Shown here: positions 33,200 to 46,500 of the stretch, piece by piece
Numbering within the stretch: position 1 is the stretch's first letter
Layout of the letters: each line of letters begins with the position of its first letter
Source of the DNA: Isoetes taiwanensis
Lineage: Eukaryota; Streptophyta; Lycopodiopsida; Isoetales; Isoetaceae
Direction: 5' to 3'
DNA: 64,000 nt
Assembly (NCBI GenBank): GCA_021234155.1
Contig: JAJEKV010000060.1
Span: 8,824,323-8,888,322, forward strand
Notes under the pieces: generated by a model
What the model was told of the DNA's origin: nothing
What the model saw: only the letters and a program-made list of their open reading frames with translations
Databases searched by the model: none
Program-made: the position numbers and the translations under genes

Positions 33200-36100
33200 A
33201 TGGCAAGTTCTCCTGAAACAGTTGAAGCTGCTAAACGGAGAATTTACTTGGAGCTAGATGCCATGAGAAAAAGAGAAGCCGTGAAGAGAATTCGAGAATT
33301 GGAGAAGGAGAATATTGCGCTGCAAAGAAAAAATAAAAAAGAGCGTTCTTTGAGTCATAGAAGACAACAGGAACTTTCGAAAGAGTTGGAGAATTGCTTT
33401 TTCCATATTGTAAGGAATTGTGCTGATGATAATTCTAAAGGATTAGTAGCTCAGAGTTTTATAAAAAGAATCAAACACTTACCACATGTAACTCTAGCAG
33501 ATCCAAAGGAGTTAAATGTGATGAAAGACGTGATTTCCAATGTTAGGGAAACTATGCAGGCTCAAAAATTTCAAAGAAATACTAATGTACTCATAGCTAG
33601 GAAGTCCACACTCCAAATGGCAGTTTCAACAGTTAAAGGGATTAATCAGAGTGCATTTTCAAGGCTTCTTTCCATTCCCAGGAAAACTGTAACCCAAGCA
33701 TTTAGAAGAAGAATATGTGCCGAGTTTGATGCTGGTCCATGGTCAATGCATGCAAGGAAGAAGAGATTTGATGCTCTTTCCCCTGAAGAGATAGCTGCTG
33801 TAAGAAAGTTTTGGGATGAAAATACTCGGGTTTCACCCTATAAGAAACATGTTAGAAAACATGTTCTTTGAAAGTGGTGAAAGAATTGATCATCCAATAC
33901 ACTTGCTAGAAGTTACACGTGTATGTTTTGATTCTTTTTTTTTGTTACTAATATGCCTATTCAGGTTAGAACTAGTTTCCCAATTCTAGAAAAACGAGAC
34001 CAACGCTCTGAAGCTTGCCACAATCAATGTTTAGTCTGTAATTCTGACATTATTATTGACAAAAAGATAGCATTTGAGTCAATCTTTTTTGTTTTTAACA
34101 TGATTGTCTAGTTTCTGTAATTTTGACATTATTATCGATCTGAATTCTCTTTTCTTTTGTTCGATTCTGACTTTACCTTGCTTTTCAAAAAGGAACATGC
34201 TGATTTGAAGATATCCCAAACAGACTTTTGAGAGGTTGAAACCAAGCTATATCGGAAGCTTCAAGAAAGAGAAACCCATTCTTTCGCCAATACCATCCGC
34301 ATCTTGAATTTGCCATGCAAGCAATAAATAAAATGAGGACTGATCCATATGGTGTACACAAAGATTGCAAGTGTAAGTGCAGAATTTGTGGTTCAGGTCC
34401 AACATGTTTAGCTAAAGAACACACTATCAAATCCATTAGTGAATATTGGAGACAGATTGTGTGTTCAAAGGATGAGAATGAAGAATGGTACAAGCATGCA
34501 TGTCTAATGCAGACGTGTACTAAGTGTGGTTTGAAAAGGTAATGGCTCCTTTTCTATTTCCTGTTTTGATTGTCTTTAATCTAATTTATTTGTTTGCTGG
34601 CAGGCTTCCTACATGTCCTAGAGAGAAGGTTAAGAATAATAGGCAAGATGTTAATTGGAAAGTGTTTGAAAAGGTAAATGTAATTTACATTCTGCTCAAT
34701 TTCATGTTAGTGAAGCAAAGAGGTCTGCTTAAAGCTGTTCACTTTTGCAGCAAGAAGTTCAGAACAAAAAAACCAGGTCTGGCAAGAAACCTGCAAAGGT
34801 TACCAGATTGGCATACAAATCAGGTTCTCCTTTTGAGTTCCATGAACATGCCACTAAAACTTTGAAGACCTTTGTTCCACATAACTACCGAGCACATTGG
34901 CAAGCCAAACAATTCAAGCAATGTTTGCCATCAATTCAAGAAGACACTATTGTGTCTGTAATAGATTTTGCAGAGAATTATGGATTCAAAATTCAGCAAG
35001 AAGCTCAATCATGCCATTGGCATACTGACCAAGTTTCTATTCTGGTGCACATCACTTATAGGAGAATGAGAAGATCAGAGGCAGAAGAAAGACAAAAGAA
35101 GGAAGAAGATAATAAAGAGTCCAAAAAGAAAAATGTTGCAAAAGAGAAAAGGCAAGACTCCTTGAAAGGAATTGTGAAGGAGACTCATTTCTACATCGGT
35201 GATGACAAAACTCATGATAATCGAAGTTTGTTCAAAGATTGTCTCCAAAATCATGCAGATTGGCTACAATCTATTGGAGTTAACTATAAAAAACATGTTT
35301 TTTGGAGTGATGGTTGTTCTGCACAGTTTAAGTCTTCAATACCATTTTACTTCCTTGGCAGGTTTCACAATCGACTTGAAAAGGATATTATCCGGAATTT
35401 TTTGCTAGCTCACATGGAAAAGGTGAGCATGATGGTGCTGGAGCTGTCATCAAGAGGATTCTAACAAAGGAACAGATGAAATATAATGGAAGGAAATTGC
35501 AATGTGCAAAGGAGGTGGTTGCATTTCTTAGGTGGCACTTCAGCAACAATCCTTCTGATAATGACTTATCAAGGTAAAATTTGCTTATGTTTTTCTGAAA
35601 CCATGTGAAGTCTTTGAAGTCTTGTGACAAAGACTTCAAAGACATAAAGCACCAATAATCCGAATCACTTCAAACAATAAATGGTTTGAACCTGCAAATA
35701 TTGTTTGTAGCTATGGTTGTAATTTGCATATTACACACATTACAAGCGTGTTTCAGCTTACTACTAAAGAATATTTGTTCATATTTTTCTGTGTTCTTGT
35801 ATATATTTTTTGACTATGTCAAAGACTACAAGCACTTACAACACTTGGCACTTGTGCGTATTTTTGGGACATTGAATCCTCAAAATAGACAGATCGCATT
35901 GTGTTTGATTGTCATACTTTGAAGGGAACCACACAACTCCACTGCATAAGACCATGTGACAGGGAGAACACTTTAAAGGTAGCTTATAGACCTCTTTCTT
36001 GCTTTTGTGAGAGTTGTGTTCAATTCCAATGGGACTTATGCAGCACCAAACCACGTATTGGTGGTTGGGAAACTTGTGAACTAAAACTGAAAGAGATTAA

Positions 36101-36554
36101 CTCAGCTAATGATGCTAATAAAACAACAGATGAGGACTTGCAGATAGAAGATGAACATGAAGAGGAGGAAGAAGAAGAAGACTATGACATAACTAGTTCT
36201 ATGGTTGAGGTTGGAGATAACTTTGCTGTCAATGCAGAAGAAGGTAATGAAGAGGGAGTTGACTTTTATGTCTTAAAGTGCAGAGAAGCAAAAAACACAT
36301 TGCTGGAAGACTATGTAGATGGATGGGGAAATGTATTTGGGGTTGAATCTGTTATTGTTTCAGGACATTATTATAAACAGTTGGATGGTCTCCAATTTGA
36401 GCTACAGGATGACCAACCTGTGGCTAGTGTGTACAGGCATCTAGTAAGATTAGCTAACTTTGAAATGATTGCAGATGAAGAGAATTGTGGATTGTATACT
36501 ATGTCTGAAGACACCTGCCAACAAATAATGTGTAACCTCCCAAACTCGGGTTGA
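33200..36554 (+). pseudogene. Frameshifted DFAENY/WSDG-motif family gene (possibly transposon-derived)
   Basis: The first exon starts MASSPETVEAAKRRIYLELD with a coiled coil, then KGINQSAFSRLLSIPRKTV (helix-turn-helix-like) and LSPEEIAAVRKFWDENTRVSPYKKH. A one-base shift near 33860 leads to SGERIDHPIHLLE. A zinc-binding block CKCRICGSGPTC and CTKCGLKR follows at 34315-34538. Introns 34539-34603 and 34674-34750 have GT-AG ends in phase. The core has three acidic blocks: VIDFAENYGFKIQQEAQS, HVFWSDGCSAQFKSS and, after a lost T in the T6 run near 35398-35403, HGKGEHDGAGAVIKR. Exon 4 (about 35800-36554) has a TAG, then FDCHTLKGTTQLHCIR and an acidic tail. Spacing of D, D and E/H residues resembles a DDE-type nuclease. 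I recall similar uncharacterised proteins in animals and seed-free plants but know no domain name. At least four frameshifts. Confidence 0.65.
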
Positions 36555-36731
36555 AGTTACAAATCAAAAAACTGTATGCAAAAGATAATGATTTAAAAAC
36601 ATTCATACTGATTTAAGCATTGTAAACTGAATATTTATATTTATATCAAAATTTGTACATCAAAATTGTGGCTTGTAAAGCCTCATATATTGTGGCCTGT
36701 ACATTTGCAATGAAAAATTACAAGCACTGAC

Positions 36732-37076
36732 CTACATGTCAAGAAACTTTTGTACCTTTTCACTGTTTTCTGAAAGTGGATAAGTCTCCCTTAGCCATTG
36801 TAGTTGACCATTACAATAAATCTTCACCAGTGCTGATGTCTCCTCTCCCAATTGTTGCTCTGCAATTGTATCCAAAATGTCAAGTGCTTCCTCTGTGTAA
36901 TCTTCTGGTCTGCAGTTTGCTTTCAGAATTTGTGTGAAGTCTTCAACCTGAGAAACATCTTTAAGCACCTGCATGTATTTGTCCAACATAGTATCATCTG
37001 GATCAAGTGTGAAGGATGGTATCAAGAGAGAAGTTTCCACACAGCTGCTACCAGCTTGTACACACTTGAAAATATT
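36732..37076 (-). CDS. Small acidic protein, terminal exon (unknown)
   Basis: The minus-strand frame has 102 codons from a GTG (TSLLIPSFTLDPDDTMLDKY ... DYTEEALDILDTIAEQQLGE ... SENSEKVQKFLDM, stop TAG). It stays open upstream to an AG acceptor at about 37077 (NIFKCVQAGSSCVE), so it is likely the last exon of a spliced gene. It is acidic and helical and has no recognised domain. Its composition and lack of stops make it look more conserved than its neighbours. It converges on the DFAENY-family gene, with only 177 bp between their stop codons, so the two may belong to one mobile unit. Upstream exons would lie beyond the GA repeats and were not found. Confidence 0.4.
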   Translation of the reverse strand, partial: NIFKCVQAGSSCVETSLLIPSFTLDPDDTMLDKYMQVLKDVSQVEDFTQILKANCRPEDYTEEALDILDTIAEQQLGEETSALVKIYCNGQLQWLRETYPLSENSEKVQKFLDM

Positions 37077-37203
37077 CCTAAAGCTAGAAGCATAAGGTAT
37101 TCATTAGAGCATGTAAATTCGAACTATGCATATAATAGACAAGGGCACAACTCAAAATGATATCTAGAAATTTCCTATCACATAGAATAGGCATATTCGA
37201 TAT

Positions 37204-38673
<1,470 letters not shown>

Positions 38674-41600
38674 TACCTGCCTTCTGAATTTCGGATGTTC
38701 CCTGTTAACTGGGAGGGCAGACAGAAGCTCGGAAGCAGACGAACTTCCCTCAGGTTTATTAATATGTACTTGAGAGCACCATCTTCCACGGAGAGCAAAC
38801 CTGCAGATTGGATAAGAATGCGCCAATTAGGAGTTAAATATGATTTGACAGAAGGTGACCAGAGAATTGTTGACAAGCATTTCATCATAAACCCTAAAGT
38901 CGAATTTGAGGTTTGTGTTGCTTTCAAATTGAACATAAGGGAGCTTGTTACGTCGAAATAAAAAGAGGTCTTACTGGCGTTTATCATTTGGCAATCTAAT
39001 GGCTTTATATAAAAGTTCCAATTTCCATTGAGACTGCCTAGGTGCATAGCTTTTCTTATTTCAAAATGTAGGTGGTCATTGCAGGAGATAGATATATTAT
39101 TTTTGTTGAATGTGATGGAATGCAGGCATTACAATGATACCCTGTATTATATGAGCATCAACTCCGATTACTATTTAACTGCTTTCTTAAAGTTGAACAA
39201 TTATGGGAAGCTTGTTTGCATGGCGAGTTTTAAACAGTTCTGTGAATCTAGCCAAAAGTGGCCCTTGGAAATAACAACTGACTAGTCTTTGGTATTAAAT
39301 CACTAGCCTCTTAACAGCTTGCTCACTCTATCGGTGTGGATCAGCAGATTAAAAAGGTTCTTTTACGTTTGCATTTGCTGATTCTCTTGCATGTTGGTTT
39401 ACCAAATATAATGTTTGACCATGATAACTTTTGAGAACGATCTGATGTGGTTTGATGTTGGATTTTGCACGTTATACCTTTTTACATAGGTTGGCAAAAC
39501 AACCCTAGGAGGCTTACTTGCTTTAGGTTATCAAATTGCTGTCAGTTTCAAACGAGAATCTATAATTTGGGATAATGGAAAAGTATTCATATCACTTGAA
39601 ACCATTGATGACCTAGGAGAATCATTTATCCAACTAAAGGGTACCGACCGCAAGGTAGGCCATTGAAATGTTCTTATTTTTAATAATATGTTAATGCTTA
39701 TTTACTCTAGGTGGTGTCTACTGAGGCATTGAGATTAGGTCTTCGGGGGCCTTGGATAACCAAGTCCTACATGGAAATGGTCTTGGATAAAAAAGGTGCT
39801 AGGTTTTGTTTCCTGTTTTCTTTGTGTTCTAGTTACCTCAAATAAGTTCACACCAGGATTAAGCTTTGGCTGATTGATATGTTATTTTACTCCTTGGTAT
39901 CATCCAGGGCCACTGCGTCTAGATTCACCTCCTTTGCCATCATCCACGTTCTTGAGATCATTGAGCTCTTCTGCTTTTAATCTTTTCCAGAGTGCTGACA
40001 AAAATGTAATATCTCTTCGTCCTGTCCGTGTCACTTCGGACAGAGGGGCTGTAACATCAGAGGTTTGGGCACCCAAGATGTTGGAGACAACTCCTCAAAG
40101 CAAACTCTTAAGCTTCTTCCTCTTGGTGATGTATTCAATTTTGACAGGGGCTTGCTTTTAGCTGTTCAAGCTATTCAGGTAAAACCGTATTTGTAATTAG
40201 TTGTGCATTTTGATCTATATTGATATCCTTTGACAATTTGACATTGCGCAGACACTTCTAAATGCAAAGGGACCGCCGATTGTTGTTGGAATTGGTATGA
40301 TTATGACACTAAGGTTTAAACATTGGCATTATAAAGTTGCTTTGTTCCTTTGTATTTGCAGGTGGACCTAGTGGTGCTGGCAAGACAAGCTTGGCTCACA
40401 AGATGACAAAAATAATTGGTTGTGAAGTAATATCCATGGAAAGTTACTATAGAGTTGAAGACTTGAAGGAATTCAAGTATGATGATTGATGATTTCAATG
40501 CCTTAGATCTTCCACTTCTGTTAAAGGTACTATTCACTAAGTGATTTTTAGGAGGTCATTAGATTGTCTACATTGCAGATGTAAATAACAAGTTTGCGTA
40601 TGATATGATGCTGTGTATAGACCTCTGATTCTGATGCATGTGAATTATGCACTCTAAAATTTCTTGGAGCTTTGTTTGACTTTGTACCTTTTGTAGGGCT
40701 AGCTATGAAGTTTCCTTTATTTTTTATACTTGCTTGTTCTTCAGAATATTGCAGATATAAAGGCAATGAGATCAACTACAATACCCCTATTTGATTTTCG
40801 AAAAACAATAAGAAGTGGGTCTAAAGAACTACAAATATCTGAGGAATGTGGTGTGGTGAGCATCTATATCTTGGTGTGTCTGTATCATTGACACATTTAT
40901 TATACTAAAATTTTTCACATATTGACAGGTGATAGTGGAAGGAGTTTATGCTTTGCATCCTGAGATTCGTCCATTCCTTGATGTTTGGATTGCAGTTGTA
41001 AGCTTCTCAAGTAGGAAATTTAAGCTTTACGCCAACGTTTGTTGTGCCATTTTGTAACGTATTTGGTCCTTTCGGATGTTGAACAGATTGGGGGTGTTCA
41101 TTCACATCTTGTTGCAAGGGTAACACGTGACCTTGAACAATGTGATAGGCCACTCTCTCGCCATGTTTGAGCAATGCATTGAACCACACCTTGTTCATGC
41201 CCATGTAAGTGTTTCTTGTTGTGCTGAAATTTCTTCCCTGCCTATATAATTGTATATTGATGGGTTATTGTATTGACATGTTTCAGTTGAAGGTCTTGAA
41301 TAATTTTGATCCTGTTCATTCACCTGAAAGTTCCATGTTTGTCTTTGAAGAGCAAAAGAAAGAAGTAGGATCATACACAAACAACCCTTTGCTTGTTTTT
41401 TCATTTTTCGTTTTCCTTCTTCCTAGATAGTACCTTGTTTTCCTGCTTTTGACAAGCAGAACAATACGTAACTGCAGGTTTTCTCCTTGTTATCTCAGGT
41501 AACATTTGAGGAAATTAAACTGGTGTTGGATTCTGACAAAATGTCGAGGACAGTTCAAAACTTCATTGATATCTACTTTCATCTTCCGGTTCTTTCCTCA

Positions 41601-41732
41601 AATAATGGCATGTCAGAAAGCAATTGTATTCGAGTCCGGAGCTGCGAAGGCCATTTTGCATTGCTTAGGTTTAGATATAGAGTGTACAATATTCAAGGTT
41701 ATGGTTCAGGAACTTGTGCAAGATTTGATTAA
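38674..41732 (+). pseudogene. Tandem uridine kinase-CYTH protein, truncated and frameshifted
   Basis: Eleven exons with GT-AG borders match the plant P-loop kinase/CYTH protein of the At2g01460 type (kinase-CYTH-kinase-CYTH), related to triphosphate tunnel metalloenzymes. First CYTH: 38674-38910 (VKYDLTEGDQRIVDKHFIIN), 39490-39654 (TTLGGLLALGYQIAVSFKRE), 39711-39795. Linker: 39908-40178, ending FDRGLLLAVQAIQ. Second kinase: 40252-40294, 40362-40526 with P-loop GGPSGAGKTS, 40745-40855, 40929-40997 (VIVEGVYALHPEIRPF), 41087-41204. Second CYTH: 41287-41364 and 41499 onward (CIRVRSCEGHFALL), where homology stops. Damage: the first kinase is missing, a one-base shift lies near 40100, a 7-bp duplication (TGATGAT type) near 40485 creates a stop, and exon 41087-41204 has lost residues and frame. 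Exon-intron structure is retained, so it is a duplicated rather than retrocopied gene. Confidence 0.85.
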
Positions 41733-43914
41733 AACATGATCTGCTGAGATAATTTTCTCAAGCGAAACATCTTATAATTGACTCTATTTCTTTTGTTGAT
41801 CCTGCAAGGGCCATCTGTTTGGCAAGATAACTGGCAGGATCAAGCAAAGAGTGAGTTGGACTTACAGAGTCCTATTTTAGATGGTTCCAAGCTATAAACA
41901 TTGAAGATTAAAGCATCTGGTGTAGAAACTGGGGCAGTAAACCTGATCCTTAAATGAAGTAGCATAATTATTATCTTCCATGGTTTCAGGTTACAGTCTT
42001 TGGGATTAATGCAAACCTGTGTACAAGCTGGGACAGCCTTTAATAAAAGATTACCCTGAATTTTACTATAGGAAGCTGGAAATGTAGGTGCAGAATGTTG
42101 GCAAGATGTTTCTATGATTGAGAATACAAAAATGCTGCAGTATGAAATGAAACTAAATGTATCCATTAGCTTGTGGTAGGCCTTCTAATCCAAGATATTC
42201 TTCAAAATCTTGCCCACTACAAAAACTAGTCCTACGCATGTCTTTAATACCACTACAATTTGATCATTATCATTGCATTTGTTTTCTGGGGGGCCATCTA
42301 TCTAGTAAACAACCATCTTTGTAGGCTTTCGCGCTACATTTTAGGTGCATTGCATTTACATTTTTTCTATGGGGATGCATCGCAATAAAAAATGCAACTT
42401 ATTTTCATCATGACTTCTTTCATATCCTTAAGGTTAATGGCCAGGCACTGAGCCACATAATGTTTTGGGTATTAATCTTGTCAGTTTAGGATTAATTTCT
42501 TCATTTCCGTATATTTTCTGTTCCTAAACCTTGCCAACCTCTGCTTTGGTTAGATATCTTCACACTATGTTCTATTTTCTTAACCAGCTTCCCAAGTCTT
42601 TGCAGTGACATTTCATGGATAACTTGACTTTTTACTCATATGCACGGTCTTTTTTTTGTCTCAATAGATTAGTCTGATGTATGTCATCAAACCATATTAC
42701 AAGCAATAATCTTGCATATGAAATCATGCTTGATGCCACCAAACCATATCACAGGCAATAATCTTGCATATGCACTCGTGCTTGCATTATTATTCATGCT
42801 ACTCATGGGTGGGCTTTTGTTTATCTAGTCAGGAGCATATGCAACAACATAGTGTACAATTAACTAGTTGACCTAGTGTCTATTCCATCTATCCAACAGC
42901 GGCAACAACCTCCTTAATCACATTGTAGGCCCATTGCCCATCAAGATGTTTCACATACCTGCTCATCAGATCAACCTGACTATGCAGAAAGATGTACCTA
43001 ATATTCATCAGATTCTCTGACAACATCATGTAAGCCATCTATGAGTGACCATGATAGGCCAGGAAATTGCCAACTGATGTTAGGCATCAACTACAAACAA
43101 ATATCTATGTATGACTTGCCAACTGATGTTAGGCATCAACTACAAACAAATATCTATGTATGATTGGCAATGTTCTTTTCTTGGAATTGACTAGATGTGA
43201 TTTTTCAGCTGAGATATGCTAGAAACTGTGTAAAGAACTGCCATGCCAAATGGTTTTCTTCTTGCCCTGTCGACTGGGATGAACTGTCAGCCATTTTTGA
43301 TAGGAGACAACATTTCTCAATTCCTATAATTAAATTCATTCACTTTGCACTATTGTCAAAGTAATACATTCAAATTTGAATGGCTATTTATAATGGCTAA
43401 CATTTCAACAAATGAATTAGATATTAATTTTGCTAGATTTATTTTTGTCATCTCTTAGAAGTTTACACATGAAAATAACTCCAATGCTCCATGGTCAATG
43501 TTTTAAAATAGCAATTTTGATTGATTGTAAACACATAACTTTCAAGTATGATTTAAGCCACCTCAACCTCCGGCCATAGAGGGCAACCCTCCGTGCGCAG
43601 CACCTTGTTTTCTTAGTTTTTATATGATTTGAATTTGATGACCGTATTCCGTGAGGCATACTAATTGGTACATCTAGAGTGCACATATCTTAAAATTTCT
43701 TTTAGTGGTAGTTTTCAATGGTTGCACCTATGATTTCAATTCTAAATATTTCAAACCAAACATCAAACATGCGAGCATCCAACAAAGGTAAATTAGGTTT
43801 ATTTTAGGGCTGTTTGAGGGTTATGCTTAGACATATGCCAATCTGGCTTCACATCGAAGCCATGAAATGAAAGCCAGTCTGCACTGAAGGTAATCGTCTA
43901 AGATTCATTCTGGA
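41733..43914. other. No gene; two small tandem duplications
   Basis: A roughly 53-bp unit with CAATAATCTTGCATATG is doubled at about 42685-42785. A unit of about 52 bp with GCCAACTGATGTTAGGCATC is doubled at 43068-43167. Residual second-CYTH exons of the preceding pseudogene were sought and not found. Confidence 0.5.
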
Positions 43915-44012
43915 CTAGTAATGGTGCCCAATGTTGCTGGGCATAAGTTGGGAACCTGTGTGGACGAAAACCTGTTCATCTCAGACTCCTTTCATAAGTC
44001 TAATATAATAGA
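43915..44012 (-). mobile_element. Possible 98-bp mini-Helitron
   Basis: Read on the minus strand it starts TCTATTATATTAGAC, ends with the hairpin GCCCAGC-AACATT-GGGC (near 43926-43942) and CTAG followed by T. The 3' part matches the two plus-strand Helitron termini at 22853 and 23654. The 5' flanking base is T rather than A, so the 5' end is uncertain. Confidence 0.45.
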
Positions 44013-44059
44013 AACTAAGTCTAGCATTGCTATGCTATAATAGGTTTTTGTATATTCGA

Positions 44060-44920
44060 CACCCTTCCCGTGTTTCCTTTTTTCATCATTCTCTTACGCA
44101 CTTTCTTTTTTCCTTTTCACTTTTTTTCTATTTTCCCCATATGCCTTCTTTTTCTCTTCTCCCTTTTTTCTTTTTTTTAATCCCCCTTCTCCTTCCCCTT
44201 TCATTCCCTTCCCTTTTTCTTTTTCCCTTTTCCACTTTTTCCCTTCCCTTTTCAGTCTTTTCCCTTTCTTCCTAAGTTTCCCGTGCCCTTTTTCCCTTTC
44301 TCTTTCCTCTTCCTTTTCCTTTTCTCTTTTCCTTTCCCTTTCCCCGCCCTTTTCTTCCTTTCCCCACCCTCTTCCTCTTTATCCCATGCCCTCCATTTTT
44401 CCCTTTTTTTCTTGTATCCTTTTTCCTTTTCCTCCCCCTCTTTCCATCTCTCTTTTCCTTTTCCTTCCTTTTTCATCCTTTCTTCGCCCTTTTCCCTTTT
44501 TCCCGTGCCTTTATCCCCTTTCCCTTCCCACTTCCTTTTCCTTTTCTCTTTTCCTATCCCTTTTCCCATGCCTTTTCCCATTCCTTTTTTCACACCTTTT
44601 TTATGTGCTCCTTTTCCTCGTTTCCTCATCCTCTTTCCCTTTCCATTTTTCCCTTTCCTTATTCCCCTTTTTTCTTTTTTTCTTTTTCCATGCTCTTTTT
44701 TCCCTTGTTTTCTTCCCCTCTCCTCACCCTTTGCCTCTTCTATTTTTCCCGTGCCCTTTTTTTCTTCCCCTTTCTTATTTTCCTCTCCCTTTTCCTCGTA
44801 CCCCCTCCCTTTTCCTTTTCCCTTTGCCTTTCTTTTCCATCCTTTCTCCTTTTCCATGTGACCTTTTTTCCCTTCCCTTTCCTCCTTCATTTTCCATTTC
44901 TCGTTCCATTTTTATTTTCC
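44060..44920 (+). repeat. ~860-bp polypyrimidine tract
   Basis: Almost only C and T on the plus strand, in CCCTTTTC, TTCCTTTTC and CCCATGCC-like units with scattered exceptions. The 190-212 codon frames that cross it (KGKGKR- or FPFSFL-like) are compositional artefacts. It lies between two Helitron-like ends in the same orientation. Confidence 0.95.
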
Positions 44921-44921
44921 C

Positions 44922-44954
44922 ACTAGAAAAAGTGCCCATTTTTATTTGTCGGGC
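44922..44954 (-). other. Helitron-like 3' end (weak)
   Basis: The minus strand reads GCCCGAC, a 15-base AT-rich loop, a GGGC-containing arm and then CTAG|T. The order is right, but the loop is long and the stem imperfect. Confidence 0.3.
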
Positions 44955-44998
44955 GTAAGATAAAAAATTAATAAAATATAAATATATTTTACAAGAGG

Positions 44999-45610
44999 TG
45001 CATAACCCCATCCATGTTCAAGCTAATTTTGAAAAGTGTTTCATGTACAAATGTGTGCAGTTAGTGCGAGGAGTCTTGGGGTAGTTAATCTTTGTCTATA
45101 TAAAAAAGTAATTGGTCAAGTTCAAGGGATCTTTATAGAATAACCATACAAAGTATACAAAAGTGATGCATAAAGCTTTATCCCGTTAGGTTCAATTGTT
45201 GTGGGATAGGTTGATAACGTTGTTTTTTGTAGAACTGTTATTATACCTTCGCAAAGGCGAGAGCGGGTCACCAGCACACCACAAAGTGGAATCGTTGTGC
45301 ATACCCGCATCCACCTTCAAGCTAATTTTGAAAAGCATTTCATGTACAAATATGTGCATGGTGCAAGGATTTACATGTATATACTTGGGATAGTTAAATT
45401 TCCTTTTGTATATAAAAAATAATTGGTCAATTTCAAGGGATTTAAAATAACCATACAATGCCAAAGTATAGCAAAAATATGCACGAAGCGTTGCTATTTA
45501 GCCCTTTATGTTCAATTATTGTGAATTAGGTTGACAATGTTGCTTCCCCTTTATGTTCAATTATTGAGAATTAGGTTGACAATGTTGCTTCTTGTAGAAC
45601 TTTTGACTAT
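44999..45610. repeat. Two tandem ~300-bp units
   Basis: Unit one (44999-45298) and unit two (45299-45610) share AGCTAATTTTGAAAAG, ATTTCATGTACAAATRTGTG, TAATTGGTCAA, AATAACCATACAA, TTCAATTRTTGTG and TAGAACTKTT in the same order. A 40-bp piece with TTCAATTATTG is further doubled in unit two. No ORF. Confidence 0.85.
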
Positions 45611-46140
45611 ACCTTGGCAATAGCTCTATTCCACATCATAATAAAAGTGTTATTCTCTAAATATGTTCATTTATATATGATCAATGTCTCCTTTCCTTCC
45701 CCTTTTTTTTTTTTTTTGGTGCAGTTGAATGATATTAGTGAATGGGGCCCTGCTCTACTTCCATCACTATCTAACCTGCAACTATAGGCATCAACTAATC
45801 CATGGGCCTTGAAATAGCTTTCACTTAAACCATTTCAACCCATGGCCTCACTTAAAGAGAAAAATGGCTGCATATCTACTATGTCGTCTTCTTAAGGAAA
45901 CTCTATATAACATCTTGGGAGACTCTTGTGAATACGGCCTTTTTCTAAGAGTGATGTTCAAAGAAGCAAGGTAAAGAATATAGGGGTCAATTGAAGGCCA
46001 TGCAACAAATGGTTAATCCACCTTTGCAAGCTTTGCTATGATAATTCAATAAGATGTTTAGAGTGTATAATTTGATATATTTTTTGCAATAATGCATAAC
46101 AAGATACCTTAGCCCTTTAGAAAAATCAAGTCTCATTGAC

Positions 46141-46500
46141 AGAGTTGTACTAATTGAGCAACTCGAGACAAAATGTAGAGCTCACTGAAACATAGATCAG
46201 ACGCGGGAATCAAGCTATGCAACTAACTAAACTTCCTTCCTGGGAAGGTGAAGTAAAATAGCCATAGGAGATTATGATTTTGAAGCAACCTTGAATAGCA
46301 GCGGTGAAAGCAAGTCCCACTGGGTAGAGTTGTACTATAAAGCAACTTGAGACAAAATGTATATAGAGCTCACGATAACACAGATCAGAAGCAGGGATCA
46401 AACTATGCAAATGTTTTAACTTCTTTTCTCGGAAGGTGGAGCGAAATAGCATTAGAAGAGTACAATTTTGAAGCAACTCCAAATAGCAACCCGTGATAAG
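46141..46500. repeat. Two tandem ~185-bp units
   Basis: AGAGTTGTACT, GACAAAATGTA, AGAGCTCAC, ACAGATCAGA or ATAGATCAGA, GGGATCAA, GGAAGGTG and TTTTGAAGCAAC recur in order with a 185-bp period. Confidence 0.85.

Noticed and set aside
35607-35640. Near-perfect hairpin GTCTTTGAAGTCTT...AAAGACTTCAAAGAC as a terminator or regulatory element
   Set aside because: Lies inside an intron of the DFAENY-family pseudogene, single copy; noted only as a small dyad.
44252-44958. Long Lys/Gly/Glu-rich minus ORF (212 codons) and Phe/Pro/Ser-rich plus ORFs
   Set aside because: Compositional by-product of the polypyrimidine tract, with no stops because TAA, TAG and TGA are nearly impossible in it.
45000-46500. 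Tandem arrays considered as satellite or CRISPR-like repeats
   Set aside because: Only two units each of 300 and 185 bp, no short regular repeat-spacer structure; ordinary local tandem duplications.
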